Shown: one piece after another, positions 9,758 through 16,959 of the stretch
Position numbering within the stretch: the first letter of the stretch is position 1
Layout of the letters: each line of letters begins with the position of its first letter
DNA from: Chelativorans sp. YIM 93263
GTDB lineage: Bacteria > Pseudomonadota > Alphaproteobacteria > Rhizobiales > Rhizobiaceae
Direction of reading: 5' to 3'
DNA: 43,060 nt
NCBI RefSeq assembly: GCF_028767125.1
Contig: NZ_JAKCWP010000014.1
Span: 303-43,362 of the forward strand
The notes under the pieces: generated by a model
Database searches by the model: none
Told to the model about the DNA's origin: nothing
Seen by the model: only the letters and a program-made list of their open reading frames with translations
Program-made: the position numbers and the translations under genes

Positions 9758-10602
9758 TGTGGTGAACCACCTCTACCGTTTTCGTTGGCGGCCCAGGCCG
9801 TGGCGACCTCTTCACCGGTTGCGAACCATACATTCGGGTAGCGGCGCATGAAGGCTATGAATTCACGCAGCATGGCAAGCCGGGAAGGTCTGCCGATGAT
9901 CTGCGGATGGGTGACTATGTTGACGAGCCCGCCCCAGCGATAAATCTCCATGAATTCCTGCTTCCAGATATTCAGGATGTGATCGTTGGTGTGGATCGGA
10001 CGCGGCGACTGGATGGCGAAGAGCGCGTAGGGCGCGTCGTCGACGCTCCAATGCCAAGGCAGTTCCACCGGCCCGCGCGATCCATCGGATAATTGATGCC
10101 GATAGGGGCTAACCTGATCCATAAGCGAGCTGTCATAGGCGAAGCCGTATTCGTGCAGTAGGGCGATCATGTTCTGCGATGTCTCGCCGGCAGGCGAACG
10201 ATATCCCTTCGGCTTGACCCCAACGGTGTCCTCCAGCGCTTCAAGCCCTTTTTCGAGCGCCTCGCGCTCCTTGTCGGGATGGTCGGGGTCGACCCATTCA
10301 TGCAGATAACCGTGATGGCCGATCTCATGCCCGGCGGCTGCGATCGCCTCGATCCGGTCGGTATATTTTTCGGCGGTCCAGCCCGGTACGAAGAAGGTGC
10401 CTTTCAACTCCTCTTCCCGCAGCAATTCGAGTATCTTCGGCACGCCGGTCTTGGCGCCGTAGATGCCCTGCGAGAGCACGCCGGGACGCCGCGCATTGTC
10501 GGGATTGCGCGACAGCCACAGCGTCTCGGCGTCGAAGTCGAAAGTCAGCATCACGGCGCAGCGCGCACCGCCCGGCCATTCGATCGGAGTCATGTCATCC
10601 AC
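9754..10602 (-). CDS. Polysaccharide deacetylase (NodB-fold) family protein, PgdA/PuuE-like
   Basis: A 282-residue carbohydrate esterase 4-fold protein without a signal peptide, so probably cytosolic. It shows TFDFDAET (metal and catalytic Asp), GHEIGHHGYLHE (metal-binding His pair), YRSPAGE, and the late THPQIIGRPSR motif seen in the HpPgdA- and PuuE-like cytosolic branch. Known members deacetylate peptidoglycan or, as in PuuE, open the allantoin ring. Position between a C45 hydrolase and the permeases, next to HyuAB, favours a small-molecule amide or ureide hydrolase over a cell-wall enzyme. GAGGAG lies 12 bases before the first ATG; a second ATG three codons in is an alternative start. Confidence 0.88.
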   Translation of the reverse strand: MDDMTPIEWPGGARCAVMLTFDFDAETLWLSRNPDNARRPGVLSQGIYGAKTGVPKILELLREEELKGTFFVPGWTAEKYTDRIEAIAAAGHEIGHHGYLHEWVDPDHPDKEREALEKGLEALEDTVGVKPKGYRSPAGETSQNMIALLHEYGFAYDSSLMDQVSPYRHQLSDGSRGPVELPWHWSVDDAPYALFAIQSPRPIHTNDHILNIWKQEFMEIYRWGGLVNIVTHPQIIGRPSRLAMLREFIAFMRRYPNVWFATGEEVATAWAANENGRGGSPQ

Positions 10603-10614
10603 GGGAGTTTCTCC

Positions 10615-11760
10615 TCAGGCAGCATCGGAACGGGTCTCTTCCGCATAAAGCGGGAAAGCTTGGAAGGGCGCCTCACAGGGCGGTCCGTCAGTGGCGTAGA
10701 GGACGCGCTCATCGAGATCGAGCAGAATGGCGGCCACCGTGATCACGCGTTTTTCCGGCGGCAAGGCCAGGTCGGGATGACGGCAGATCGCGGCCGGCGC
10801 AGAGAAATGATCGCAGATCACCTCTTCGATCTCCGCACGATCGATTGAACCGAGATGCCGCCTTAAAAGGCGCGCGGCACGCGGGCCGCGATAGAGCGTA
10901 TTGGGCGCGATGCGCTCCATCTGTGAGGTGGTGCGTGTTTCCTTCACCAGATGGTTGGCATGAACCACTAGCCCGTCGGCCGGCGTCAGATAGGCGCAAT
11001 GTTCCGGTGTTGCCTCGATATCGAGGATCTCGCCCTCCCCGTGGCCGACGAGATAATTGCTCGATGCGGTGCGGTCGGTCTGTACGACTGGCAGGAGTGC
11101 CTGGTCGAACCTCCAGGCATCGAGAATTTCCTTACAACGGACATGGAAGGGCTTACGCATGCCGGTGGTACCGTCGCGCGGCGTCACCAGTCCGTTGACG
11201 CAAAGTCCGATCCCGGCGGCGTTCACCCCCATTTTCGAGCCGACTATACCTGCCTCGCTGAAGCCGATGAAATCGGGCTTGTCTTCCTCGCGAGAGGTCC
11301 CGCGCCTGACACGCTGGACGAATGTGCGTCCCTGGACATTCGCGAGCCAGTCCCAGTTCTGGCACAGGATCGTGTGGCCGTTAGCGGTCGCCTCCGGCAA
11401 CAATCCGAAGGATGTGCAGCCTTCCTGCTCGAGCTTTGTTTCGGCGGCTCGGACCTCCTTGCCGAATGCAAGATAGGTGATCTCGTAGCGGGCGTTCAGC
11501 ATGGCGATTTCGGTGAGCGAGACGCCAGACGCTTCCGCGATGGCGGCCATCTCCTCGGCATATTCGCCATTATCGTTCCGGATGAAATCGAGCCAACCCT
11601 CGCTCTGCTTCAGGATCGTCGGGCGGTCGGCGCCGGCAGCCTCGAAACGCGCGAGATAAGTCTCTACATTGTCCCTGATCGCATCGGCCAATGTCGAGCC
11701 GTGGATACGGCCCCGCTCGCGCGGATCCGGGCCGAGTTCCAAGAGCGGAAGAGCTGCCAT
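10615..11760 (-). CDS. C45 family autoproteolytic hydrolase/acyltransferase (isopenicillin N acyltransferase-like)
   Basis: A 381-residue N-terminal-nucleophile hydrolase of peptidase family C45. The likely self-cleavage site is Gly114-Cys115 in EQEGCTSFG, which would expose Cys115 as the N-terminal nucleophile. This is equivalent to Gly102-Cys103 of fungal isopenicillin N acyltransferase. Family segments such as CQNWDW, GIGLCVNGL and SSNYLVGH follow. Bacterial homologues hydrolyse or transfer acyl groups on amide-linked amino acids. There is no signal peptide. It lies 12 bases upstream of the NodB-fold gene and after the binding-protein gene, separated from the latter by a hairpin. The start codon has only a weak Shine-Dalgarno sequence. 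Confidence 0.88.
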   Translation of the reverse strand: MAALPLLELGPDPRERGRIHGSTLADAIRDNVETYLARFEAAGADRPTILKQSEGWLDFIRNDNGEYAEEMAAIAEASGVSLTEIAMLNARYEITYLAFGKEVRAAETKLEQEGCTSFGLLPEATANGHTILCQNWDWLANVQGRTFVQRVRRGTSREEDKPDFIGFSEAGIVGSKMGVNAAGIGLCVNGLVTPRDGTTGMRKPFHVRCKEILDAWRFDQALLPVVQTDRTASSNYLVGHGEGEILDIEATPEHCAYLTPADGLVVHANHLVKETRTTSQMERIAPNTLYRGPRAARLLRRHLGSIDRAEIEEVICDHFSAPAAICRHPDLALPPEKRVITVAAILLDLDERVLYATDGPPCEAPFQAFPLYAEETRSDAA

Positions 11761-11798
11761 GCTGGGTTCGTGTACCTTTCAGCTAGAATTGGGAGGCG

Positions 11799-11825
11799 TG
11801 GCACCCGGCGATGCGCCGGATGCCA
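11799..11825 (-). terminator. Hairpin between binding-protein gene and C45 gene (partial terminator or RNA-stability element)
   Basis: An inverted repeat with a 12-bp stem (arms 11799-11810 and 11814-11825, one imperfect pair) and a three-base loop lies in the 87-base gap after the binding-protein gene. There is no U-tract, and the genes on both sides point the same way. It is therefore more likely to protect the binding-protein mRNA or to attenuate transcription than to end it. Confidence 0.6.
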
Positions 11826-11847
11826 CAGCTATGTTCAACACACCCGA

Positions 11848-13071
11848 TCAGGCGCGTTCTTCCCATGTCGGGGCCGGATAGATCGGTTCGGCAGAGGCCC
11901 CGTCGAGTGGCGCGATGACCTCCATCTCGCCTTCCTGGCGCTGGATCAGCAAGGGTCCCAGCAGGGACGCATCGCCGTCGCCGTCCTCGGTGAAACGTAC
12001 ATGCCCATAGAAACACTCAAAGTCGATCGCCGATAGCGCGTCGCGCACGGCGTCGACATCGAGCGAGCCGGCTCGCCTGGCGGCCTCAATATAGGCGACG
12101 ATGCACACCGCGCCGCTGGCCATGTGATAGGTTAGTTCGCGGTCGAAATTGGCCCGGAAATACTCCGCGAAATCTGCGGCCGAGCCGAAGTAGTCGCCCG
12201 AGAATGGTGCGCGCTCCGACCAGTAGGCCTGCGTGACGATGCCATTCGCATAATTGCCCAGCGCATCGCGGAAAGCGGAGGTCTGCGGGCCGAGCGTCTG
12301 ATAGAGCATAGGCACGTTGGTGTCGGACGACACCATCTGGCGTGCGATCAGGATCGAGGTCTGGTCATGCGTGGTACAGACCAGCACATCGGGTGTGTTT
12401 TCGCGAACCGAGGTCAGCACATTGGATACATCGCTGACTTCGGCCGGCAACCCGATGTAGTCCAGCACCTCGATACCCGCCTCCTCCAGGTTGGCACGGG
12501 CTCCCTCGGCCTGGAACTTCGAGAAAGCGTCATTGGTATAGATGATGCTTACGGTCTTCACCACCGGATCGAGACCGGTAAACATGTTTACCGAGGAAAC
12601 GAACTGGCGCGAGGCGCGCGGGAATATGCCGAAGACGCGCTTACGACCCTGGGTGAAGATCAGATCGGAACCACCGCCCGCCTGCACCATGATGCGGCCA
12701 GCCGCCTCGGTGATTGCGCAGGTGGGAAGCACAATGTTGGAGCCGAAGGAGCCGAGAAAGAAATTGATGCCCTCGTCCACCTGGCGCTGGATCAGAGTCG
12801 TGGCGCGCGCCGGGTCGGATGCATCGTCGAAGAGGTTGAGGGCGAGTTGGTAATTCTGGCCGCCGATTTCGACTCCGCCCATCTCCTCATTGATGAAGTT
12901 GACGGCGCATTGATAGCCTTGAAGCACGTTCTGGCCGGTCTCAGCCGCCGCGCCCGTCATCGGGACCGAACCGCCGAAGGTAATCGTATTGTCCTGGCCG
13001 AAAGCGAGCTTAGGCACAGCGCCAACGATCATCGCTGCCGTCGTTCCCTGCAGGAAAGTACGTCTTCTCAT
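11848..13071 (-). CDS. ABC transporter substrate-binding protein, LivK/branched-chain type
   Basis: A 407-residue periplasmic binding protein of the Leu/Ile/Val-binding (peripla_BP_6) family. The N-terminus MRRRTFLQG followed by a hydrophobic stretch to AFG (about 25) resembles a twin-arginine signal. The mature part starts with TITFGGSVPMTGAAAETG, the usual first strand and substrate loop of the fold, and later has VVKTVSIIYTNDAFS. GGGAG lies seven bases before the ATG. It is encoded between LivF and the C45 hydrolase and supplies the importer's specificity. Its relatives include amide- and urea-binding proteins, so the ligand need not be a branched-chain amino acid. Confidence 0.92.
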   Translation of the reverse strand: MRRRTFLQGTTAAMIVGAVPKLAFGQDNTITFGGSVPMTGAAAETGQNVLQGYQCAVNFINEEMGGVEIGGQNYQLALNLFDDASDPARATTLIQRQVDEGINFFLGSFGSNIVLPTCAITEAAGRIMVQAGGGSDLIFTQGRKRVFGIFPRASRQFVSSVNMFTGLDPVVKTVSIIYTNDAFSKFQAEGARANLEEAGIEVLDYIGLPAEVSDVSNVLTSVRENTPDVLVCTTHDQTSILIARQMVSSDTNVPMLYQTLGPQTSAFRDALGNYANGIVTQAYWSERAPFSGDYFGSAADFAEYFRANFDRELTYHMASGAVCIVAYIEAARRAGSLDVDAVRDALSAIDFECFYGHVRFTEDGDGDASLLGPLLIQRQEGEMEVIAPLDGASAEPIYPAPTWEERA

Positions 13072-13100
13072 CTGTTGTCTCCCATTGCGATTTCAGGCCA

Positions 13101-13859
13101 TCAGGCTAGCCCGAGATAGGCCTCCTTGACATTAGGATTCTTGAGCAGCGCCTGGCCCTCGCCCTTCTGAACAACCCTTCCCTTCTCCAGCACATAGGCG
13201 TAGTCCGCGATGGCCAACGTGTGATGGACGTTCTGCTCAACCAGGAGGACGCTAATGCCCTCCTCATTGAGCTTGCGGACAAGAGAAAATACCTGCGAGA
13301 CGAGAATGGGGCTGAGGCCAAGCGATGGCTCGTCCAGCACCAGGATGCGCGGCATGGTCATCAGACCGCGACCGATCGCCAGCATCTGCTGCTCACCTCC
13401 CGACAACGAGCCAGCATTCTGGCCCTGACGCTCCTTGAGCCTGGGAAACAGATCGAAAACGCGCTCCAGATTCTGTTGGCAGCGTTCGCGGGCGCGACGC
13501 ACGTGGCCGCTGAGGACCAGATTCTCACACACTGTGAGATGCTGAAAAACCAGTCGCCCTTCCGGCACCAGCGCGATGCCTAGTTCGACGGTCTGATAAG
13601 CCGGTATGTTTGTGATATCCTGCCCGTCGAGAATAATCCTGCCGGAACGGGGCCTGAGCGCGCCCGCGATCATCTTGACGCTCGTCGTCTTGCCTGCGCC
13701 ATTCCCGCCAATCAGCGCCGTGATTTTGCCGCGAGGGAGCTCCAGCGAGCAATCCGAGACGGCGCTTACGCCGGAATAATCGTAAGCCAGCCCCGAAACC
13801 TGAAGCAGCGTTTCGCCGGTCGGGCCGGCCTGTGACTGTTCGCTGAGTGCAGCGCCCAT
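13101..13859 (-). CDS. livF: Branched-chain amino acid-type ABC transporter ATP-binding protein (LivF)
   Basis: A LivF-type ABC ATPase of 252 residues. Visible motifs are Walker A GGNGAGKTT, signature LSGGEQQMLAIGRGL, Walker B ILVLDEPSLGLSP, and the H-loop VLLVEQNVHHTL with the usual LivF ending KEAYLGL. The ATG at 13859 is chosen because GGGGGAG stands ten bases upstream; in-frame ATGs at 13868, 13880 and 13886 are possible but poorly placed relative to that site. It is the first gene after the promoter at 13912-13941 and heads the transporter/hydrolase operon. Confidence 0.92.
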   Translation of the reverse strand: MGAALSEQSQAGPTGETLLQVSGLAYDYSGVSAVSDCSLELPRGKITALIGGNGAGKTTSVKMIAGALRPRSGRIILDGQDITNIPAYQTVELGIALVPEGRLVFQHLTVCENLVLSGHVRRARERCQQNLERVFDLFPRLKERQGQNAGSLSGGEQQMLAIGRGLMTMPRILVLDEPSLGLSPILVSQVFSLVRKLNEEGISVLLVEQNVHHTLAIADYAYVLEKGRVVQKGEGQALLKNPNVKEAYLGLA

Positions 13860-13911
13860 CAATTCCATGCTCCCCCACATTGACATCGCTGTGCGATACG
13901 ATTGTTGTGCC

Positions 13912-13941
13912 AGTTTAGATTTCCTTCTCCCGTAATGTCAA
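13912..13941 (-). promoter_or_regulatory. Candidate sigma-70 promoter of the liv/hyu operon
   Basis: On the minus strand a perfect TTGACA (-35, at 13936-13941) is followed after 18 bases by TAAACT (-10, at 13912-13917). The predicted transcript would start around 13905 and reach the livF start about 45 bases later. The position, between iclR and livF, fits a promoter separate from that of iclR. Confidence 0.55.
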
Positions 13942-13989
13942 CCAATGCTGAAAATGCCACCCAGCACAGCGGGAGCGACACCTCATCTC

Positions 13990-14802
13990 TCAAACAGGGC
14001 GCAAACCGGCGGCCGCAGCGGTGACGAGCGGCCCCGCCCGCGAAACAAACTCGTCGGGCTTCCATTCGGCAAGCGAAGCCGCGATATGAACGGCGCCGAC
14101 CGGCTGGCCCGCGCCGTCGAGCACTGCAGCGGCAACGGCAATCTCACCCACAAGAACCTGCTCGATGGCAAGCGAATAGCCGGTCTCCCGCACCTCCTCG
14201 ATGCGGGCGAGTATCTCGTCGATCTCCACCGTGGTACGCGGCGTGATCTTGCGCCGGTCGGAGCGGTGAAGGATATCGAGCACCGCTTCACGGTCGAGAT
14301 GACTGAGCACGGCGCGACCGCCCGATGTGCAGAATGTTGGAACGCGGCGCCCGATTAGATGGGCATATAATGTGTCCCGCTTGCTCTGCATACGCACCAC
14401 GTAAATCATTGAAAGATCATCGAAAAGGCTTAGATCGACACGTTCCTTGATGGACCGGCGCAGGTTGGCGAGGATTGGGACGGCTCGATTGACGAGCGGG
14501 CTGGAGCGCAGATAGTCGAAGGAACGTTCGAGAACGCGCCTGCTGGGCGCAACGCCCCCAGACGTCTTCTCCAGATAGCCGATAATCAGCAATGTGTGGA
14601 CGAGGCGCTGGACCGCGCTCTTGTCCAGCGCGGTTACCGCGGCGATTTCAGAAATCGACATCGGAGCAGGATTGTCGGCGAATGCCTCTAGCACGCGGAA
14701 GCCACGCGCAAGCGCTTCCACGAATAACCGGTCGTTCTTCGGTTCCCGCATTTCCGTTGGTGCCGCCGCGGCGTTCAGGGCACCAGTATCGCTTGCCGTC
14801 AC
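13990..14802 (-). CDS. IclR family transcriptional regulator
   Basis: A 270-residue regulator with an N-terminal winged helix-turn-helix (ISEIAAVTALDKSAVQRLVH, about 49-68) and a C-terminal effector-binding IclR domain with GRRVPTFCTSGGRAVLS and ETGYSLAIEQVLVGEIAVAA. The start is GTG at 14802, with AGGAGG five bases upstream. It is divergent from the M20 gene at 14934 and upstream of the liv/hyu operon, and is the obvious candidate to control both according to the imported substrate. A palindrome at 14851-14866 next to the M20 promoter is a possible operator. Confidence 0.92.
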   Translation of the reverse strand: MTASDTGALNAAAAPTEMREPKNDRLFVEALARGFRVLEAFADNPAPMSISEIAAVTALDKSAVQRLVHTLLIIGYLEKTSGGVAPSRRVLERSFDYLRSSPLVNRAVPILANLRRSIKERVDLSLFDDLSMIYVVRMQSKRDTLYAHLIGRRVPTFCTSGGRAVLSHLDREAVLDILHRSDRRKITPRTTVEIDEILARIEEVRETGYSLAIEQVLVGEIAVAAAVLDGAGQPVGAVHIAASLAEWKPDEFVSRAGPLVTAAAAGLRPV

Positions 14803-14850
14803 ACTTTCCTCCTAACCCGATTGTCTGGACCTGCCTTGCTTGCGTGCACC

Positions 14851-14866
14851 ACCGGACCGGTTCGGT
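14851..14866. promoter_or_regulatory. Palindromic candidate operator in the iclR/M20 intergenic region
   Basis: A 16-base palindrome centred on ACCGGT, matching its reverse complement at 14 of 16 positions, abuts the -35 box of the predicted plus-strand promoter. IclR proteins bind short palindromes in divergent intergenic regions, so this is a plausible operator. Assignment is by position only. Confidence 0.4.
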
Positions 14867-14895
14867 TGACGACCGTGAAAATCCCGTCCTATGAT
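14866..14895 (+). promoter_or_regulatory. Candidate sigma-70 promoter for the M20 gene
   Basis: TTGACG (14866-14871), an 18-base spacer and TATGAT (14890-14895) match the consensus closely. Transcription would begin near 14902, giving a leader of about 30 bases before the ATG at 14934. Confidence 0.55.
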
Positions 14896-14933
14896 GATAG
14901 CAATGTAACCGAATTGCATAGCGATACACAAGC

Positions 14934-16097
14934 ATGACAAAGCAGATTGCCGCGGAAATCGACGTGACGCAGCTTGCCTTTGATGCCAGCAGCATGGCGA
15001 CAGGATTGCGCGAATGGGTCGAGACCGAGAGCCCGACCTATGATCGTGCGGCAGTCAACCGCATGATGGATGTCGCATCGCGCCATCTAGCCATCCTCGG
15101 CGCCGAGATCCAGCGCATTCCCGGCACACTCGGCTATGGCGATTGCGTTAAGGCCAGCTTCGCGCATCCGCGCCGCGACAAACCCGGCATCCTCATTCTC
15201 GGACATCTGGACACGGTGCACCCGCTTGGCACGCTCGATCACTTCGGATGGCGCGATGAAGACGGGCTCTGCTACGGTCCCGGCACGCTCGACATGAAAT
15301 CCGGCAATTATCTTTCGCTCGAAGCGATTGGCCAGTTACGCAAGGCAGGCTTCGAAACGAAGCTGCCTGTCACCGTGCTTTTCACGAGCGACGAGGAAGT
15401 TGGAAGCCCGAGCACGCGGGCGCTCGTCGAGGCCGAGGCCGCGCGCCATCGTTACGTGCTGGTGCCTGAGCCTGCCCGCAGGAACGGTGGCGTGGTCACC
15501 GGACGTTACGCGATCGCCCGTTTCGAACTGGAAACGCGCGGCCTTCCGAGCCATGCCGGGCTGCGCCTGGGCGAAGGAGTCTCGGCAATCCGTGAAATGG
15601 CGCACCAGATCATCGCCATCGAAGCGATGACCGATGCCGATGCGGGCTATAGCGTGGGGGTGGTCAATGGGGGGCAATGGTCGAATTGTGTATCGACCAT
15701 ATGCCGGGCAAAGGCGTTGGTTTCTGCCACGTCAGACGAGAAGCTTGCCGAGGCGGACGAGCGCATGAGCAACCTGAAACCGGTTGGCGCCGATGTACAG
15801 GTCGACGTGAAACGCGACGTGGTCCGCCCGGTCTGGACGACGAGCGACGCATCATGGTCTCTCTACGAACATGCGGCGCGGCTCGCGCGTGGATTGGGCT
15901 TCGAGATTCCGCCACAGAATTCCGGTGGCGGCTCGGACGGGAACTTTACTGGGGCAATGGGAATCCCCACGCTCGACGGCCTTGGCGCCCGCGGCGACGG
16001 CCCTCACACCTTGGACGAGCATATCGTGACGGAAAGCCTCGCGGAACGCGGCCGGCTCATCGCTGCCCTTCTCGTCACGCTGGACGGCGTCGTCTGA
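14934..16097 (+). CDS. M20 family metallopeptidase, glutamate carboxypeptidase-like (second copy)
   Basis: A 387-residue M20 amidohydrolase with all metal and catalytic residues: GHLDTV (His91, Asp93), GPGTLDMKSG (Asp120), SDEEVGS (Glu154, Glu155), VPEP (Glu179), the dimerisation-lid LPSHAG, and DEHI (His363). It is clearly related to the enzyme at 2184-3365 (shared GGxSDGNF and LDGLG blocks) but is not a recent copy. It is transcribed alone, divergently from iclR, with a good promoter but no obvious Shine-Dalgarno sequence. It probably belongs to the same regulon as the liv/hyu operon and removes an amino acid from an N-acyl or peptide intermediate. The DNA after its stop is degraded. Confidence 0.92.
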   Translation: MTKQIAAEIDVTQLAFDASSMATGLREWVETESPTYDRAAVNRMMDVASRHLAILGAEIQRIPGTLGYGDCVKASFAHPRRDKPGILILGHLDTVHPLGTLDHFGWRDEDGLCYGPGTLDMKSGNYLSLEAIGQLRKAGFETKLPVTVLFTSDEEVGSPSTRALVEAEAARHRYVLVPEPARRNGGVVTGRYAIARFELETRGLPSHAGLRLGEGVSAIREMAHQIIAIEAMTDADAGYSVGVVNGGQWSNCVSTICRAKALVSATSDEKLAEADERMSNLKPVGADVQVDVKRDVVRPVWTTSDASWSLYEHAARLARGLGFEIPPQNSGGGSDGNFTGAMGIPTLDGLGARGDGPHTLDEHIVTESLAERGRLIAALLVTLDGVV

Positions 16098-16305
16098 CAC
16101 GAAGAATCGGCAAGTCGACTGCACGGGCCAGCGGCTCCCACTATATGCACAGCGCGGCTGCAGGTTTTCCGCTAGGCTCTGTCCGAGGGACGCGAGAAGG
16201 GGCCGAAAATTGCTATAGGCAGAACGCGACGAGTGCCAGAGGTTCTCGGGTTGGCTGCCGGTCAGTGCACCATGAGATCGACTTGTCAGGTCACCAGATC
16301 ACGGC
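16098..16305. other. Intergenic, nothing recognised
   Basis: No gene, tRNA-like fold or promoter could be supported between the M20 stop and the decayed reading frame that follows. Together with that frame and the repeat cluster it forms an 860-base non-coding stretch before the integrase. Confidence 0.4.
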
Positions 16306-16530
16306 TTAGTCGTTCCTGAGCAGAACTTCGCCGGTTGTCTCACCGTTAGGCATCCGTATCCAGACGAGCGGCCGACCTTATCGATCGCGAACGCCCACAT
16401 ATTCACCGGCGCATCCTCGCGCAGCAGTTCTTCGAGCCTGAGCTTTGCTTGCCCGCCCGATAGCTTTTCGCGCGGACACTCGGCGGAGAGGGAGATGCAG
16501 GTAGAATGTCTCCTCACAACAGAAAGTTGC
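16306..16530 (-). pseudogene. Decayed small hypothetical reading frame
   Basis: The minus strand encodes AKLRLEELLREDAPVNMWAF then AIDKVGR. After a one-base shift near 16370 it continues LVWIRMPNGETTGEVLLRND to a stop at 16306. The join reads smoothly, which suggests that a short protein once existed here. I do not recognise the family. The upstream end is undefined. Confidence 0.3.
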
Positions 16531-16752
16531 ACTTCGGTTCCGCAGCACTATGCCGGGTTTTGGACACTCACAAATCGGCTGGAATGACCGTGATGGGGCG
16601 CAAAGCGGCCGGAGTTGAGGCTCCGTGAAGGGCACGATCTGTCGATTCCATATCCCAGTCCCCTGCCCCGGCTTACCGAACCGGGTACCGCACCGCCGCC
16701 GATCCACTCATTCGATACCAGGTCGTGCCACTCCGTGGCTGTGCATGTTCTT

Positions 16753-16824
16753 GCGTGATCAAGAGCGACCGAACGTGATCCACAACCACCCCACTTACCC
16801 TATTTCGATCACGCTTGATCACGC
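16753..16824. repeat. Nested inverted repeats with four GATCACG/CGTGATC words
   Basis: A perfect 11-base inverted repeat (arms 16753-16763 and 16814-16824, GCGTGATCAAG and its complement) encloses a second pair, CGTGATC at 16774-16780 and GATCACG at 16807-16813. The block lies about 135 bases before the integrase start. It could be integrase arm-type binding sites, an excisionase or regulator site, or part of the attachment region. No matching core repeat was found on the far side. Confidence 0.5.
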
Positions 16825-16959
16825 TCAAGCCTGTTGAAACATAATTGTTTTCTGGCTTGCGTACTGGGTGCTGCTTTGGCAAACTGGGGGCTGTTTAAGG
16901 GGTAGCGCACGGCATCCAGATCCCGAGCGCTGATCCCAGTTGCCGAGGGGGAATACGCC

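Noticed and set aside
16098-16959. Possible tRNA attachment site next to the integrase
   Set aside because: I looked for a T-arm and acceptor-like pairing on both strands and found none; a tRNA scan would settle it.
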